Below are positions 21,521 to 32,305 of a stretch of 64,000 bases of DNA, piece after piece. Under the pieces are notes generated by a model, which was given only the letters and a program-made list of their open reading frames with translations, was not told the DNA's origin and did no database searches. Source of the stretch: an uncultured Prochlorococcus sp. Lineage in GTDB: Bacteria > Cyanobacteriota > Cyanobacteriia > PCC-6307 > Cyanobiaceae. The stretch lies in assembly GCA_902571335.1 (NCBI GenBank), contig CACGBT010000004.1:23854-87853 (forward strand). The letters are read 5' to 3'. The position numbers and the translations under genes are program-made. The number at the start of each line of letters is the position of its first letter. The first letter of the stretch is position 1.

Positions 21521-23161
21521 TTGAGTACTTATTTTTATACACATTTTGCGACAGAAATGTTGGGAACTTTGGGAGCTGGATTGTCTAATTTTCCTTGGTT
21601 ATCTGCTTCAATTTTATTTCCAATTGGTAGTGCATTTGTGATACCTTTTTTCCCAGATAAAGGAGATGGCAAAGAGGTAAGGTGGTATGCATTGTCTATT
21701 GCATTAATAACTTTTTTAATAACTGTAGGTTCATATATAAATGGCTTTGATATTAGTAATGAAAATGTTCAACTGAAAGAGAATATCAGTTGGCTTCCTG
21801 ATTTAGGTCTTACTTGGTCTGTTGGCGCTGATGGCATGTCTATGCCGTTAATATTATTGACTAGTTTTATAACTGCTTTAGCAGTTCTTGCTGCATGGCC
21901 AGTCAGGTTCAAGTCAAAGTTATTTTTCTTTTTGATATTGGTTATGGATGGTGGGCAAATAGCTGTTTTTGCAGTACAAGATATGCTTTTATTCTTTCTA
22001 ACTTGGGAACTTGAGTTAATTCCCGTTTATTTATTACTGGCTATATGGGGTGGCAAAAATCGACAATATGCAGCAACAAAATTCATTATTTATACAGCTG
22101 GCAGTTCTATCTTCATTCTTCTGGCAGCGTTAGCAATGGGTTTCTATGGTACAGAAATTCCTAATTTTGAGTTTTCTCACTTGGCAGCTCAAGATTTTAG
22201 TCAAAAATTTCAAATATTATGTTATGTAGGGCTTTTAATTGCATTTGGAGTGAAACTACCAATTGTACCTCTTCATACTTGGCTTCCAGATGCTCATGGA
22301 GAGGCTACCGCTCCTGTTCATATGCTTCTAGCAGGAATTTTATTAAAGATGGGAGGATATGCTCTTTTAAGATTTAATGCACAATTATTACCGGTTGCTC
22401 ATGCTCAATTTGCCCCATTATTAATAGTTCTTGGGGCAGTCAATATAATTTATGCTGCATTAACTTCTTTTGCTCAAAGAAATCTTAAAAGAAAAATTGC
22501 ATACAGTTCGATAAGTCATATGGGTTTCGTTCTTATTGGTATAGGGAGTTTTAGTAGCCTTGGAACAAGCGGAGCTATGCTGCAAATGGTTAGTCATGGA
22601 TTAATAGGTGCAAGTTTATTTTTTCTTGTTGGTGCCACCTATGACAGAACAAAGACTCTTAAACTTGATGAAATGAGTGGCGTAGGACAAAAAATGAGAA
22701 TAATGTTTGCCCTATGGACTGCGTGCTCTCTGGCTTCCCTGGCTTTGCCTGGTATGAGTGGATTTGTTTCCGAATTGATGGTATTTACAGGATTTGTTAC
22801 CGATGAAGTATACACACTTCCGTTTAGGGTGGTGATGGCCTCTTTGGCTGCTATTGGTGTAATACTTACTCCTATTTATCTACTTTCAATGCTAAGAGAA
22901 ATTTTCTTTGGTAAAGAAAATCCTAAATTAATCGCAGAACGAAAACTTATAGACGCAGAGCCAAGGGAAGTTTATATTATTGCTTGTTTACTTTTACCGA
23001 TTATTGGAATAGGTTTATACCCTAGATTGGTTACTGAAAGTTATATTGCATCTATCAATAATTTGGTCGATCGAGATTTAAATGCAGTTAAAGGGGCTGT
23101 GAAAACAAATATTTTTTCAGGAACTAAAACAAATGAGATTCTAAAAGCTCCAACTATATAA
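21521..23161 (+). CDS. ndhD: NAD(P)H dehydrogenase subunit 4
   Basis: [65 protein letters not shown]; exact start uncertain (TTG 21521 or internal ATG 12 codons later). Confidence 0.95.
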   Translation: MSTYFYTHFATEMLGTLGAGLSNFPWLSASILFPIGSAFVIPFFPDKGDGKEVRWYALSIALITFLITVGSYINGFDISNENVQLKENISWLPDLGLTWSVGADGMSMPLILLTSFITALAVLAAWPVRFKSKLFFFLILVMDGGQIAVFAVQDMLLFFLTWELELIPVYLLLAIWGGKNRQYAATKFIIYTAGSSIFILLAALAMGFYGTEIPNFEFSHLAAQDFSQKFQILCYVGLLIAFGVKLPIVPLHTWLPDAHGEATAPVHMLLAGILLKMGGYALLRFNAQLLPVAHAQFAPLLIVLGAVNIIYAALTSFAQRNLKRKIAYSSISHMGFVLIGIGSFSSLGTSGAMLQMVSHGLIGASLFFLVGATYDRTKTLKLDEMSGVGQKMRIMFALWTACSLASLALPGMSGFVSELMVFTGFVTDEVYTLPFRVVMASLAAIGVILTPIYLLSMLREIFFGKENPKLIAERKLIDAEPREVYIIACLLLPIIGIGLYPRLVTESYIASINNLVDRDLNAVKGAVKTNIFSGTKTNEILKAPTI

Positions 23162-23284
23162 TTTTTAAAATTAATGCAATATTGTTTGGCATTAAATAAT
23201 TAAGGGTATATCTTATGAATAGTTATTACCTATTTAAAAATATCTAACTACGATCCTCTTCATAGACAACAATTAGGGCCTAGA

Positions 23285-24106
23285 TTGTTGATTAAGTTTC
23301 TTCAAGATGCCGCAGGTAAAGGTGATCTTGATCCATGGGATATTGATGTAATAAGTGTAATTGATAGTTTTTTAGAGCAATATTCACAATCTTTGGGAAG
23401 CAAATCAAATAGCAAAAGTTCCTATCAAAAGAATTTATCTGAGACAAGTGAAGCTTTTTTTGCCGCTTCCGTACTAGTTAATTTAAAGGCTCAAGTATTG
23501 GAATCTGATGTTTTCAAAGAAAATTCTTCCGATTTTGAAGATGATTTTGATTTGGATGATCAAGATTGGATTGATAAAGAATTTGATATGCCAAAATATC
23601 CTGAAAAATATCTAAGGAGAAGATCAATAGCACAGCCAATTCTCAAACGTACAACAACTCTGGGAGAACTGGTAAGTCAGTTAGAGTCTATAGCTGAAGT
23701 TATAGAAACCCAAGACCTTCTATTAATGAAGAGAAAAAGAAATAAAAAATATTCAGATAAAGCTTTAATTTCTCAAGTGAAATCATTAGCGCATCGTGAG
23801 AAACTACCAGAAACCACAAAAGCATTAGGTAAATTTATTAATGGGTGGGAAAAAGCATTACAGTGGACAGATTTTGAGTATCTAGTTGAGCAATGGCAAA
23901 CTGTTGTAAAAAATGATTTAGATAAAGATCGTTTGGGGGTTTTTTGGGCCTTGTTATTTTTATCATCTGAAAACAAAATTGAAATTAAACAAATTAATTC
24001 CTTATATGGTCCAATTCAAATTAAAAGAATTATTCCTGAAGGAGGTTTAGCTCAATTGCCAATTGAGAATCTTAAGTTACCCAAGACCTACCCTTCTGCT
24101 GTTTAG
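23285..24106 (+). CDS. scpA: Segregation and condensation protein A
   Basis: LLIKFLQDAAGKGDLDPWDIDVISVIDSFL; C-terminal winged-helix-like region; N-terminus uncertain. Confidence 0.85.
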   Translation: MLIKFLQDAAGKGDLDPWDIDVISVIDSFLEQYSQSLGSKSNSKSSYQKNLSETSEAFFAASVLVNLKAQVLESDVFKENSSDFEDDFDLDDQDWIDKEFDMPKYPEKYLRRRSIAQPILKRTTTLGELVSQLESIAEVIETQDLLLMKRKRNKKYSDKALISQVKSLAHREKLPETTKALGKFINGWEKALQWTDFEYLVEQWQTVVKNDLDKDRLGVFWALLFLSSENKIEIKQINSLYGPIQIKRIIPEGGLAQLPIENLKLPKTYPSAV

Positions 24107-24153
24107 GAGCTTATTAGTAATAACGTATAATCTTTAAAAGATGTTTTGAATTC

Positions 24154-25332
24154 ATGAAGGCAATGATACTTGCGGCAGGTAAAGGTACACGTGTGCAGCC
24201 CATTACGCATGTTATTCCAAAACCGATGATTCCGATTTTGCAAAAACCTGTAATGGAGTTTCTCTTGGAACTTTTAAGAGAACATAACTTTAAGGAAATA
24301 ATGGTAAATGTTTCTCATCTAGCTGAAGAAATTGAAAATTATTTTAGGGATGGGCAAAGATTTGGAGTAGAAATTGCTTATAGTTTTGAGGGAAGAATTG
24401 AAGATGGAGAATTAATAGGTGATGCTTTGGGATCAGCAGGAGGATTAAAAAAAATTCAGGATTTTCAAAATTTCTTTGATGAAACTTTTGTTGTTCTATG
24501 TGGTGATGCTTTAGTTGATTTAGATTTAACTCAAGCTGTTAAAAAACATAAACAGAAAGGGGCTATTGCAAGCTTAATAACAAAAAAGGTAACTAAAGAT
24601 CAAGTATCAAGTTATGGTGTCGTAGTCTCAGATGATGATGGTCGAATAAAGGCTTTTCAGGAAAAGCCAACAGTTGATCAAGCTTTAAGTGACTGTATAA
24701 ATACAGGAATTTATCTCTTCGAACCCGAAATTTTTAATTACATACCTTCAGCAGAGAAATTTGATATTGGAGCTGATCTTTTCCCTAAACTTGTTGAAAT
24801 GGATTTACCATTTTTTGCATTACCAATGGATTTTGAATGGGTAGACATTGGAAAAGTTCCCGATTATTGGAGTGCTATTAGAAATGTATTGCAAGGTAAG
24901 GTAAGGCAAGTGCAAATACCAGGTAAGGAAATAAAACCAGGAGTTTTCACCGGATTAAATGTTGCTGCAAATTGGGATAAAGTTAATATAACAGGGCCTG
25001 TTTATATAGGAGGTATGACTAGGATCGAGGATGGAGCAACTATTATTGGCCCCTCCATGATTGGACCAAGTTGTTGCATTTGCGAGGGAGCCACTATAGA
25101 TAATTCAATTATTTTTGATTATTCTAAAATTGGTAAAGGTGTAAGACTTATGGATAAGTTAGTGTTTGGTAAATATTGTGTTGGAAAAAATGGAGATCAT
25201 TTTGATTTACAAGATGCATCTTTAGATTGGTTAATAGCAGATTCAAGAAGATCTGATTTAACTGAGCCATCACCTCACCAGAAAGCTATGGCAGAATTAT
25301 TAGGTACTGATTTGATTAATATTCCAGACTAA
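24154..25332 (+). CDS. Sugar-phosphate nucleotidyltransferase (mannose-1-phosphate guanylyltransferase-like)
   Basis: MKAMILAAGKGTRVQPITHVIPKPMIPI signature plus left-handed beta-helix C-terminal repeats. Confidence 0.9.
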   Translation: MKAMILAAGKGTRVQPITHVIPKPMIPILQKPVMEFLLELLREHNFKEIMVNVSHLAEEIENYFRDGQRFGVEIAYSFEGRIEDGELIGDALGSAGGLKKIQDFQNFFDETFVVLCGDALVDLDLTQAVKKHKQKGAIASLITKKVTKDQVSSYGVVVSDDDGRIKAFQEKPTVDQALSDCINTGIYLFEPEIFNYIPSAEKFDIGADLFPKLVEMDLPFFALPMDFEWVDIGKVPDYWSAIRNVLQGKVRQVQIPGKEIKPGVFTGLNVAANWDKVNITGPVYIGGMTRIEDGATIIGPSMIGPSCCICEGATIDNSIIFDYSKIGKGVRLMDKLVFGKYCVGKNGDHFDLQDASLDWLIADSRRSDLTEPSPHQKAMAELLGTDLINIPD

Positions 25333-26206
25333 GATCAGCTTTTTCAATAATCTCAGGAATTAAATGCTCTGCTTTTACGGCCATTAGATGAACACCATTT
25401 GCGATATTAAAAAAATCATAAGCTTGTTCAGCTGCAATTTTAATACCTTCTTGTAATGGGTCTTTAGCATCTTTAAGACGACATAAGATATTTTCAGGGA
25501 TATTTGCGCCTGGAACGTATTTGTTTATAAATAGAGCGTTTTTGTAAGATTTTAATAGGAATACACCGGCAATTACAGGAATCTCGAGGGGTTCGGCTAT
25601 TTTTTTGCAAAAATTGATTAAATTTTCTTTTTCCATAACCATTTGAGTTTGTATAAATCCAGCCCCAGCATCTTTTTTCTTTCTCATTCTATTTTCTAAA
25701 CTTCTTTGATTTTTGCAACTTGGATCTGCTGCAGCTCCTGCATATATAAAGGTTTTTTTATCGGGAAGTTCTCCAAAGGTGGGATCAATTCCTTTATTGA
25801 AGGCCTGAATTTGTTGTAGTAATCTTACTGACTCAAACTGGTGAACTCCTTTAGCATCATGTTGATCCCCTGCTTTTACTGAGTCACCTGTAATACATAA
25901 GATGTTTTTAATTCCTAAAGCATTTGCTCCAAGAATGTCAGATTGTAAAGCAATTTTATTACGATCTCTGCAAGATATTTGCATTACTGGTTCTATCCCA
26001 TTTTCCAGTAATAGTTTGGACATTGCCAAGCTACACATTCGCATTACAGCCCTGCTTCCGTCGGTAATGTTAACAGCATGTACCTTATCTTTCAAAAGTT
26101 GTGCTATCTTAAGAGATCTTAAGGGGTCTCCACCTCTAGGTGGCATTAATTCTGCCGTTATTACCTTGGATTTTTTTTCTAAAGTCTGCTGAAGTTTTGA
26201 TTTCAA
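25316..26206 (-). CDS. metF: Methylenetetrahydrofolate reductase
   Basis: ITAELMPPRGGDP, VNITDGSRAVMRM, QISCRDRNKIALQSDILGANALGIKNILCITGD, GAGFIQTQMV. Confidence 0.92.
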   Translation of the reverse strand: MKSKLQQTLEKKSKVITAELMPPRGGDPLRSLKIAQLLKDKVHAVNITDGSRAVMRMCSLAMSKLLLENGIEPVMQISCRDRNKIALQSDILGANALGIKNILCITGDSVKAGDQHDAKGVHQFESVRLLQQIQAFNKGIDPTFGELPDKKTFIYAGAAADPSCKNQRSLENRMRKKKDAGAGFIQTQMVMEKENLINFCKKIAEPLEIPVIAGVFLLKSYKNALFINKYVPGANIPENILCRLKDAKDPLQEGIKIAAEQAYDFFNIANGVHLMAVKAEHLIPEIIEKADLSLEY

Positions 26207-26283
26207 TTGCTTTTGTTTTCTAATTGGTAAACAAGTGTAATGAGATTGCTAAACTTAATTAATATAAAAAAGGAACTGTTTAA

Positions 26284-26562
26284 ATGCAAATGGTTGATGA
26301 AGAAGTAAACAACATTGACATGATGGGTCTCTCAACAAGAGAGATGGAAATCATAGATCTCGTAGCTGATGGGCTCACAAATCAAGAAATTGCAGTCAAA
26401 CTAACTATTAGTAAAAGAACTGTGGATAATCATGTAAGTAATATGTTTACAAAAACAGGTTCAAAAAATAGAGTAGCTCTTTTAAATTGGGCAATGGATA
26501 ATGGAAAGATTTGTAGAGACGGGTTTAATTGCTGTTCCCTCCCAGACTCTGATCAAAATTAG
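26284..26562 (+). CDS. pedR: Stand-alone LuxR-type HTH regulator, PedR-like
   Basis: LSTREMEIIDLVADGLTNQEIAVKLTISKRTVDNHVSNMFTKTGSKNRVALLNWA with Cys-containing tail KICRDGFNCCSL; 92 aa, no receiver domain. Confidence 0.7.
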   Translation: MQMVDEEVNNIDMMGLSTREMEIIDLVADGLTNQEIAVKLTISKRTVDNHVSNMFTKTGSKNRVALLNWAMDNGKICRDGFNCCSLPDSDQN

Positions 26563-26731
26563 TACCTTTTACATGTTTTATGTCTTTATCTAAATCCATT
26601 AAACAATAATTTGTAGAACTTAATTCGAAGAGTTCAGCATATGCGATGCATGCATCTTTGTCTGAATCAACAAATCTCAATATTCCTTCCTTGTCGTAAA
26701 GACCATACATTTGAAGAAAATAAAAATCCAT
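26525..26731 (-). CDS. Small conserved-looking hypothetical protein (<=68 aa)
   Basis: MYGLYDKEGILRFVDSDKDACIAYAELFELSSTNYCLMDLD is protein-like; tail-to-tail overlap with the PedR-like gene. Confidence 0.6.
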   Translation of the reverse strand: MDFYFLQMYGLYDKEGILRFVDSDKDACIAYAELFELSSTNYCLMDLDKDIKHVKGTNFDQSLGGNSN

Positions 26732-26805
26732 TACAAAATTATAAAGAAAATATAAAGGATAATTGGTTCTTTTGACTAGTTATTTTTGAGATTTGTCTAA
26801 TACTT

Positions 26806-27273
26806 CTACTTCCATTCTGAAAAAGGTTTATAAGCAAGACTCAAATTAGAGTAATGTGTCAGTCCAGTTATTTCTTTTGATATAAATGAAGGGATACTTA
26901 AGTTTTCCTCTTCCCTGGATAGTTCAATTTCAGCAATTTCAAGTGGATAATTATTTTCTTTAAAGCAATCTATAATCCAAGGTTTTTTTTCAACTTCTAA
27001 AAAAAATCTTTCTTTTTTAATTGTATTTGAAAGATTTGACATTATCGTTTCTCCATCTTTTTGTGGGATGGAGTATTCAAATTCAAAGTTGGTAAAGCTT
27101 TCGATATGTTTTTTTAATGCAATTTTAAAGTCTTTGCCTGTAAATCTTATCCTAATAATCCAATCATCTAAATTTTTTGATAAGTATCCTTGTTCAATAG
27201 AAATTTTTTTAGTGATAAAGTTTTTCCAATTATCATTTTTTATTAGAAAACGTCTTTCTATTTCAAGGGTCAT
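26806..27273 (-). CDS. CYTH-domain protein (triphosphate tunnel metalloenzyme family)
   Basis: N-terminal ExExK motif EIERRFLI; DWIIRIRFTG, WIIDCFKENNYPLEIAEIEL. Confidence 0.85.
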   Translation of the reverse strand: MTLEIERRFLIKNDNWKNFITKKISIEQGYLSKNLDDWIIRIRFTGKDFKIALKKHIESFTNFEFEYSIPQKDGETIMSNLSNTIKKERFFLEVEKKPWIIDCFKENNYPLEIAEIELSREEENLSIPSFISKEITGLTHYSNLSLAYKPFSEWK

Positions 27274-28185
27274 TTAATTTTTTGGATTCTTAAGAGATAA
27301 ATCTCCTTTCCAATCTAGTTTCTTAATTAAAGTATTGTAGTAGCTAGTGCTCTTTTTAAACCTAATTATTTTGCAAGGTGAGTCCCCTTTTTTGATCTCA
27401 CAATAATAATTTTCCTTAATGGTCATACATTTTGAACCGTCCCTCCATAATTTAATTTCCCCTTTACTTTTTTTTACTGGTTTAATTATTACCTTACTGG
27501 AATTAGGTATAACGATCGGTCTACTTGCTAAACTCATTGGGCATATAGGGTTAATTATCATTGCATCTATACTAGGGTGTACTATTGGACCACCCGCAGC
27601 CATTGAGTATGCCGTCGAACCAGTAGATGTAGATATAATCAATCCATCACCCTTATATTCATTTACTTGCTCATTATCGATTTCAATTTGTATTTGGTTG
27701 GTAGGAGAAATATCCTCTTCAATGGATTTAAAATAAAAATCATTTAATGCGTCATAACTTTTGATAATTTTTTTTTCAGGACTTGTTCCATTAATGCAAA
27801 CATCACAATTTAATCTATTACGAAAATCAATTATATATTCTTCGTTTTCAAGAATTTTAATAAAAGATTTGTCAAATAAAAAATCTTTTTCTTGAGTAAG
27901 AAAACCCAAATTACCACCAATATTAATGCTCAATAAAGGAATATCATAAGCCTTTAATGCATTTGCACATTTTAAGAAGGTTCCATCTCCACCAAGAACT
28001 ATTCCAATATTGGGTTTAAATTCTAAATTACAAAGATATTTTTCAACTTGATCTTTATGAAAATCGCTTTCAATCCTTATTGTTTTAACACTTTTGGCTA
28101 TTAGGAGTTCTTCACAAAATTTAGAAGCTTCGAGAGCTACAGGACTATCTGAACGATATATTATAAGCACTAATGAAAGTTTCAT
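27274..28185 (-). CDS. nadK: NAD kinase
   Basis: [55 protein letters not shown]. Confidence 0.94.
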   Translation of the reverse strand: MKLSLVLIIYRSDSPVALEASKFCEELLIAKSVKTIRIESDFHKDQVEKYLCNLEFKPNIGIVLGGDGTFLKCANALKAYDIPLLSINIGGNLGFLTQEKDFLFDKSFIKILENEEYIIDFRNRLNCDVCINGTSPEKKIIKSYDALNDFYFKSIEEDISPTNQIQIEIDNEQVNEYKGDGLIISTSTGSTAYSMAAGGPIVHPSIDAMIINPICPMSLASRPIVIPNSSKVIIKPVKKSKGEIKLWRDGSKCMTIKENYYCEIKKGDSPCKIIRFKKSTSYYNTLIKKLDWKGDLSLKNPKN

Positions 28186-28194
28186 TTAATGCTT

Positions 28195-28518
28195 TTACCA
28201 TTTTAATAAATTAAAACTTTCCATATCTACGGTTACTCTATTCCTATAAAGAGATAATAGTATAGCTAATCCTACTGCTGCTTCTGCTGCAGCGACAGTG
28301 ATAACAAAAATTGTAAAAACTTGTCCTTGAATTAAATTATTATCAATGTAAGAAGAAAAAGCCATCAAATTTATATTTACCGCATTGAGCATTAATTCAA
28401 TGCTCATAAGAACTCTGACTGCATTTCTACTATTTAATAATCCCCAGATGCCAATACAAAAAAGTACAGAAGATACTATCAAAAAAGCTTGAATAGGAAT
28501 TGATTCTAAATTAATCAT
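28195..28518 (-). CDS. ndhE: NAD(P)H dehydrogenase subunit 4L
   Basis: GIWGLLNSRNAVRVLMSIELMLNAVNINLMAFS, AAAEAAVGLAILLSLYR. Confidence 0.95.
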   Translation of the reverse strand: MINLESIPIQAFLIVSSVLFCIGIWGLLNSRNAVRVLMSIELMLNAVNINLMAFSSYIDNNLIQGQVFTIFVITVAAAEAAVGLAILLSLYRNRVTVDMESFNLLKW

Positions 28519-28533
28519 AAGTAAGATAAAAGG

Positions 28534-29133
28534 TTAATTTTTATTTGTAAGTAATGGTTCTGATGATTTTTCAATTAACTCTTGATTAACGGGTAATCCT
28601 GTCGAAATATCTTTGCTCATTACATCTCTTCTAGCTAAAACAATAGCCCCGATCATTGCCATTAAAAGTAAAACTGAAGCTACTTCAAAAGGTAGTAAAT
28701 AATCACTAAATAGATGCTCACCAATCCTGATAGTTGATTCTTCTCCTATAGAGTTTTCAGGACTTGATAGGCTCCATACATTGGTTAAGTCAACTCTTAT
28801 TAGGAGACTCAGTAAGGTTAAACATATCGATGTTGATATGATTCTTCTCGATTTAATGTCATTGATAGGTTTTAAATCTTCTTTTTTGTTGACTAGCATT
28901 ATTGCAAAAATTATTAATACATTCACTGCGCCTACATAAACTAAAACCTGTGCGGCAGCAACAAAACTTGCATTTAAAAGAAGATATAGTCCTGCCACAC
29001 TCATGAACACTCCACCAAGAAGAAAAGCTGAATAAACAATACTTTCGAGCAATACAACTCCAAGTGCGCCAATAAGGATAACCAAAGACAGAATCGTAAA
29101 ACAAATGAATTGTGTTGTTATTGCAATGGACAT
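28534..29133 (-). CDS. ndhG: NAD(P)H dehydrogenase subunit 6
   Basis: Multi-TM; LLLNASFVAAAQVLVYVGAVNVLIIFAIMLV. Confidence 0.95.
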   Translation of the reverse strand: MSIAITTQFICFTILSLVILIGALGVVLLESIVYSAFLLGGVFMSVAGLYLLLNASFVAAAQVLVYVGAVNVLIIFAIMLVNKKEDLKPINDIKSRRIISTSICLTLLSLLIRVDLTNVWSLSSPENSIGEESTIRIGEHLFSDYLLPFEVASVLLLMAMIGAIVLARRDVMSKDISTGLPVNQELIEKSSEPLLTNKN

Positions 29134-29146
29134 AAATTATTGGAAA

Positions 29147-29773
29147 TTAATTAATTTGATTGGAAACTTTATCTTTATTTTCATTGTTTTCAGATATCAT
29201 CCAATCATAGACTTCTTCAGGTAATTTACCAACTCTAGTATCTGAATTTGGGATTTCATGAGGGTCCATGACACCTTTGGGAAGATACGCAAGTTCTCTT
29301 AGAGGTTTAACTGAAGGATCAGTTGTTACGTTTGTAGGGAGTCTACCGAGTGCGACATTATCAAAATTTAGATTGTGTCTGTCGAAGGTAGCTAATTCAT
29401 ATTCTTCTGTCATTGAAAGACAATTAGTTGGGCAATATTCAACACAATTTCCGCAAAATATACAAACTCCAAAATCTATTGAATAATTTCTAAGTTCCTT
29501 TTTTTTGGTTTCTTTATTCATGACCCAATCAACTACGGGTAGATTTATGGGACAAACTCGCACACAAACTTCACAAGCAATACATTTATCGAATTCATAA
29601 TGTATTCTTCCTCTATATCTTTCAGAAGGGATTAATTTTTCATATGGATATTGGACAGTAACAGGTCTTCTTCGAAGATGATCAAAAGTTACAGATAAGC
29701 CATTATATAAATATTTGCCAGCATTAAATGCTTCTTTGATATAGCCATTTATTTGTTGAAGGAAATTGTTCAT
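29147..29773 (-). CDS. ndhI: NAD(P)H dehydrogenase subunit I (2x 4Fe-4S)
   Basis: [20 protein letters not shown] and [23 protein letters not shown]. Confidence 0.96.
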   Translation of the reverse strand: MNNFLQQINGYIKEAFNAGKYLYNGLSVTFDHLRRRPVTVQYPYEKLIPSERYRGRIHYEFDKCIACEVCVRVCPINLPVVDWVMNKETKKKELRNYSIDFGVCIFCGNCVEYCPTNCLSMTEEYELATFDRHNLNFDNVALGRLPTNVTTDPSVKPLRELAYLPKGVMDPHEIPNSDTRVGKLPEEVYDWMISENNENKDKVSNQIN

Positions 29774-29841
29774 TTTGAATAATTTACTTAGTTATTTTAG
29801 TTTAGTGGATTAATTTTAAATTTAAGTATTTTTACTTAAAT

Positions 29842-30960
29842 TTAACCACCAAAGAATTGTGGAAAAGCAAGTTTTAATCCTGCAGTTATCAAAAGATTAG
29901 CAAGAGAAATTGGAAGAAGAAACTTCCATCCTAGATCTAAAAGTTGATCTATTCTTACTCTAGGAGTTGTCCAACGTAATAATATCGCAATGAAAACTAA
30001 AAGATATGCTTTTAAAACAGTCATTAAAATTCCTATTGATGCAGTGAAAACCTGAATGAAGGGTGCATTAATGGGCAAATTCAGAAACTTAGCTATTAAT
30101 TCAACTGGAATAGGAAACCCCCATCCTCCCAAGTAAAGTATTGATACTAATAATGCTGAAAGAATTAAATTAATGTAACTACCAAGGTAGAACAATGCGA
30201 ATTTCATCCCTGCATATTCAGTTTGATATCCTGCAACTAATTCTTCTTCAGCTTCAGGTAAGTCAAATGGAAGTCTTTCGCATTCTGCAAGAGCACAAAT
30301 CCAAAAGACTATAAAACCAACTGGTTGTCTCCAAATATTCCAACTTAGGATTCCAGCACCGCTTTGTTGGTTAACAATCTCAATAGTACTGAGAGAATTT
30401 GTCATTAATACGATGGCTAGTACAGATAAAGCTAAAGGTATTTCGTAACTTATTGATTGAGCTGCTGCTCTTAATCCTCCTAATAATGAATATTTATTGT
30501 TTGATGCATATCCGCTCATAAGAAGTCCAATTGGCTGGATACTGCTTAATGCGATCCATAGGAAAATTCCAATACCAACGTTACTTATTAAAAGATTTTG
30601 TCCAAAAGGAACAATTAACCAGGAGAGAATAACTGGGACAAGAACTAATATAGGTCCAGCAGTGAAGAGGATTCCATCCGCTTTAGCAGGAATAATATCC
30701 TCTTTAACAAGTAACTTAAGACCATCTGCAATAGGTTGGAGTACGCCAAGCGCTCCTGCATATTCGGGGCCTATTCTTTGTTGAGCAGCAGCAGATATTT
30801 TTCTTTCAAGCCAAACTGTAACTAAAACACCTACCACTGCCGCTACTAAAACTAATAGCATAGGCAGGGGGAGCCAAATTATATGAGCAATTTCACTAGA
30901 CAGGCCAAAACCTTTTAAGAATTCATTAAAACTATATTCGAGGTCTAATCCGTATTCCAA
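29842..30960 (-). CDS. ndhA: NAD(P)H dehydrogenase subunit 1
   Basis: [65 protein letters not shown]. Confidence 0.96.
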   Translation of the reverse strand: MEYGLDLEYSFNEFLKGFGLSSEIAHIIWLPLPMLLVLVAAVVGVLVTVWLERKISAAAQQRIGPEYAGALGVLQPIADGLKLLVKEDIIPAKADGILFTAGPILVLVPVILSWLIVPFGQNLLISNVGIGIFLWIALSSIQPIGLLMSGYASNNKYSLLGGLRAAAQSISYEIPLALSVLAIVLMTNSLSTIEIVNQQSGAGILSWNIWRQPVGFIVFWICALAECERLPFDLPEAEEELVAGYQTEYAGMKFALFYLGSYINLILSALLVSILYLGGWGFPIPVELIAKFLNLPINAPFIQVFTASIGILMTVLKAYLLVFIAILLRWTTPRVRIDQLLDLGWKFLLPISLANLLITAGLKLAFPQFFGG

Positions 30961-31035
30961 AATTTTTATGTTATTTACTTAATAGATTAACTCTTCACAA
31001 ACAATATGTGTGTTTTTTATGAAAAGCTGCAAATA

Positions 31036-32181
31036 TTATTCTCTATTTTCTAGGCTTATCCAATTTCTTGGTGCTGAACCAGTATAGATTTGCGATGGTC
31101 TAAAAATTCTATTTGCTCCAAGTTGTTCTCTCCAATGAGCTAACCAACCAGCAACTCTAGATATAGCAAAAATTGGAGTAAATAAATCACGAGGAATACC
31201 AAGTTTTCTATAAACAAGACCAGAATAAAAGTCCACATTAGGGAATATACCCTTAGGTCCAAGTCTTGGTATTGCCTCTGCTTCTAGTGATTTAGCAACT
31301 TCATACATTTCATCTGCTCCAAACCTAATAAAGAGCTCTTCTGCCAGTTTTTGAAGAATAATAGCTCTTGGATCTTTGACTTTATATTCTCTATGACCGA
31401 AGCCCATTATCTTACTTTTATTTTTTATTGCGTTATCCAAAAAAGAAGCTGCATTTTCTGGGGTTTTGATTTCTTCTAACATTGCAATTACATCCTCATT
31501 GGCTCCTCCATGCAGTGGGCCAGCAAGAGTTCCAACTGCAGAGGCGATTACAGCATATGGGTCTGTAAGAGTACTTGCAGTCACTCTAGCGCTAAATGTA
31601 CTTGCGTTTAAACTATGTTCTGCATGTAGAATCAAACATCTATCAAAAACTTTTGCAGCTATAGGATCTTGTTCTTTTTCAGTCAGCATATATAAAAAAT
31701 TTGATGAGTAAGTTAAATCATCTCTAGGTTGGATTGGGTCTTGTCCTTTTCTAATTAGTTGAAACGCAGCAATCATTGTGGGAATTTTTGCTATTAGTCT
31801 TATCACTGCGTTGTAGATGTAATTGGGATCATCTATTGCTCTACGTGAATAAAATAACCCCAAAGAAGCCGCACTAGATTGAAGAGCATCCATAGGATGA
31901 CCTGTTGCAGGGAAACATTTCATCATATCTCTGACTCTAAAACTTAACCTTCGATGCATCTGAACTTCTTGTTCAAAATCTCTTAGTTGCATAGCCGTGG
32001 GCAATTCACCCCAAATCAATAGGTAAGCAGTTTCTAAAAAACTACTTTTTCTGGATAGTTCCTCAATAGAGTACCCCCTGTACAATAATTTACCTTTGTT
32101 GCCGTCAATATCACAGATAGATGAATTAGTAACTGGGACACCCTCTAATCCTGGTTTTAAAATTAGTTTGTTATTGTCCAA
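31036..32181 (-). CDS. gltA: Citrate synthase
   Basis: LLYRGYSIEEL, AEHSLNASTFSARVTAST, GPLHGGANE, GFGHREYKVKDPR. Confidence 0.95.
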   Translation of the reverse strand: MDNNKLILKPGLEGVPVTNSSICDIDGNKGKLLYRGYSIEELSRKSSFLETAYLLIWGELPTAMQLRDFEQEVQMHRRLSFRVRDMMKCFPATGHPMDALQSSAASLGLFYSRRAIDDPNYIYNAVIRLIAKIPTMIAAFQLIRKGQDPIQPRDDLTYSSNFLYMLTEKEQDPIAAKVFDRCLILHAEHSLNASTFSARVTASTLTDPYAVIASAVGTLAGPLHGGANEDVIAMLEEIKTPENAASFLDNAIKNKSKIMGFGHREYKVKDPRAIILQKLAEELFIRFGADEMYEVAKSLEAEAIPRLGPKGIFPNVDFYSGLVYRKLGIPRDLFTPIFAISRVAGWLAHWREQLGANRIFRPSQIYTGSAPRNWISLENRE

Positions 32182-32305
32182 TTGCTTAATTCAATATCAA
32201 ATACTTATAGATTAAAGATAGTCAAATAATTTTTAATTAACCACAAGTTATTAACTTCACAAAAATTTCATATGATTGACTTTGAAGCTCAATTTAATAA
32301 CTTTA

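Noticed and set aside
23171-23195. Hairpin TTAATGC-N11-GCATTAA after ndhD as terminator
   Set aside because: Weak A/T-rich stem, large loop, no following T-tract.
32245-32257. Perfect palindrome AAGTTA-T-TAACTT upstream of gltA
   Set aside because: A 6-bp A/T-rich arm is expected frequently at this base composition; no supporting second site.
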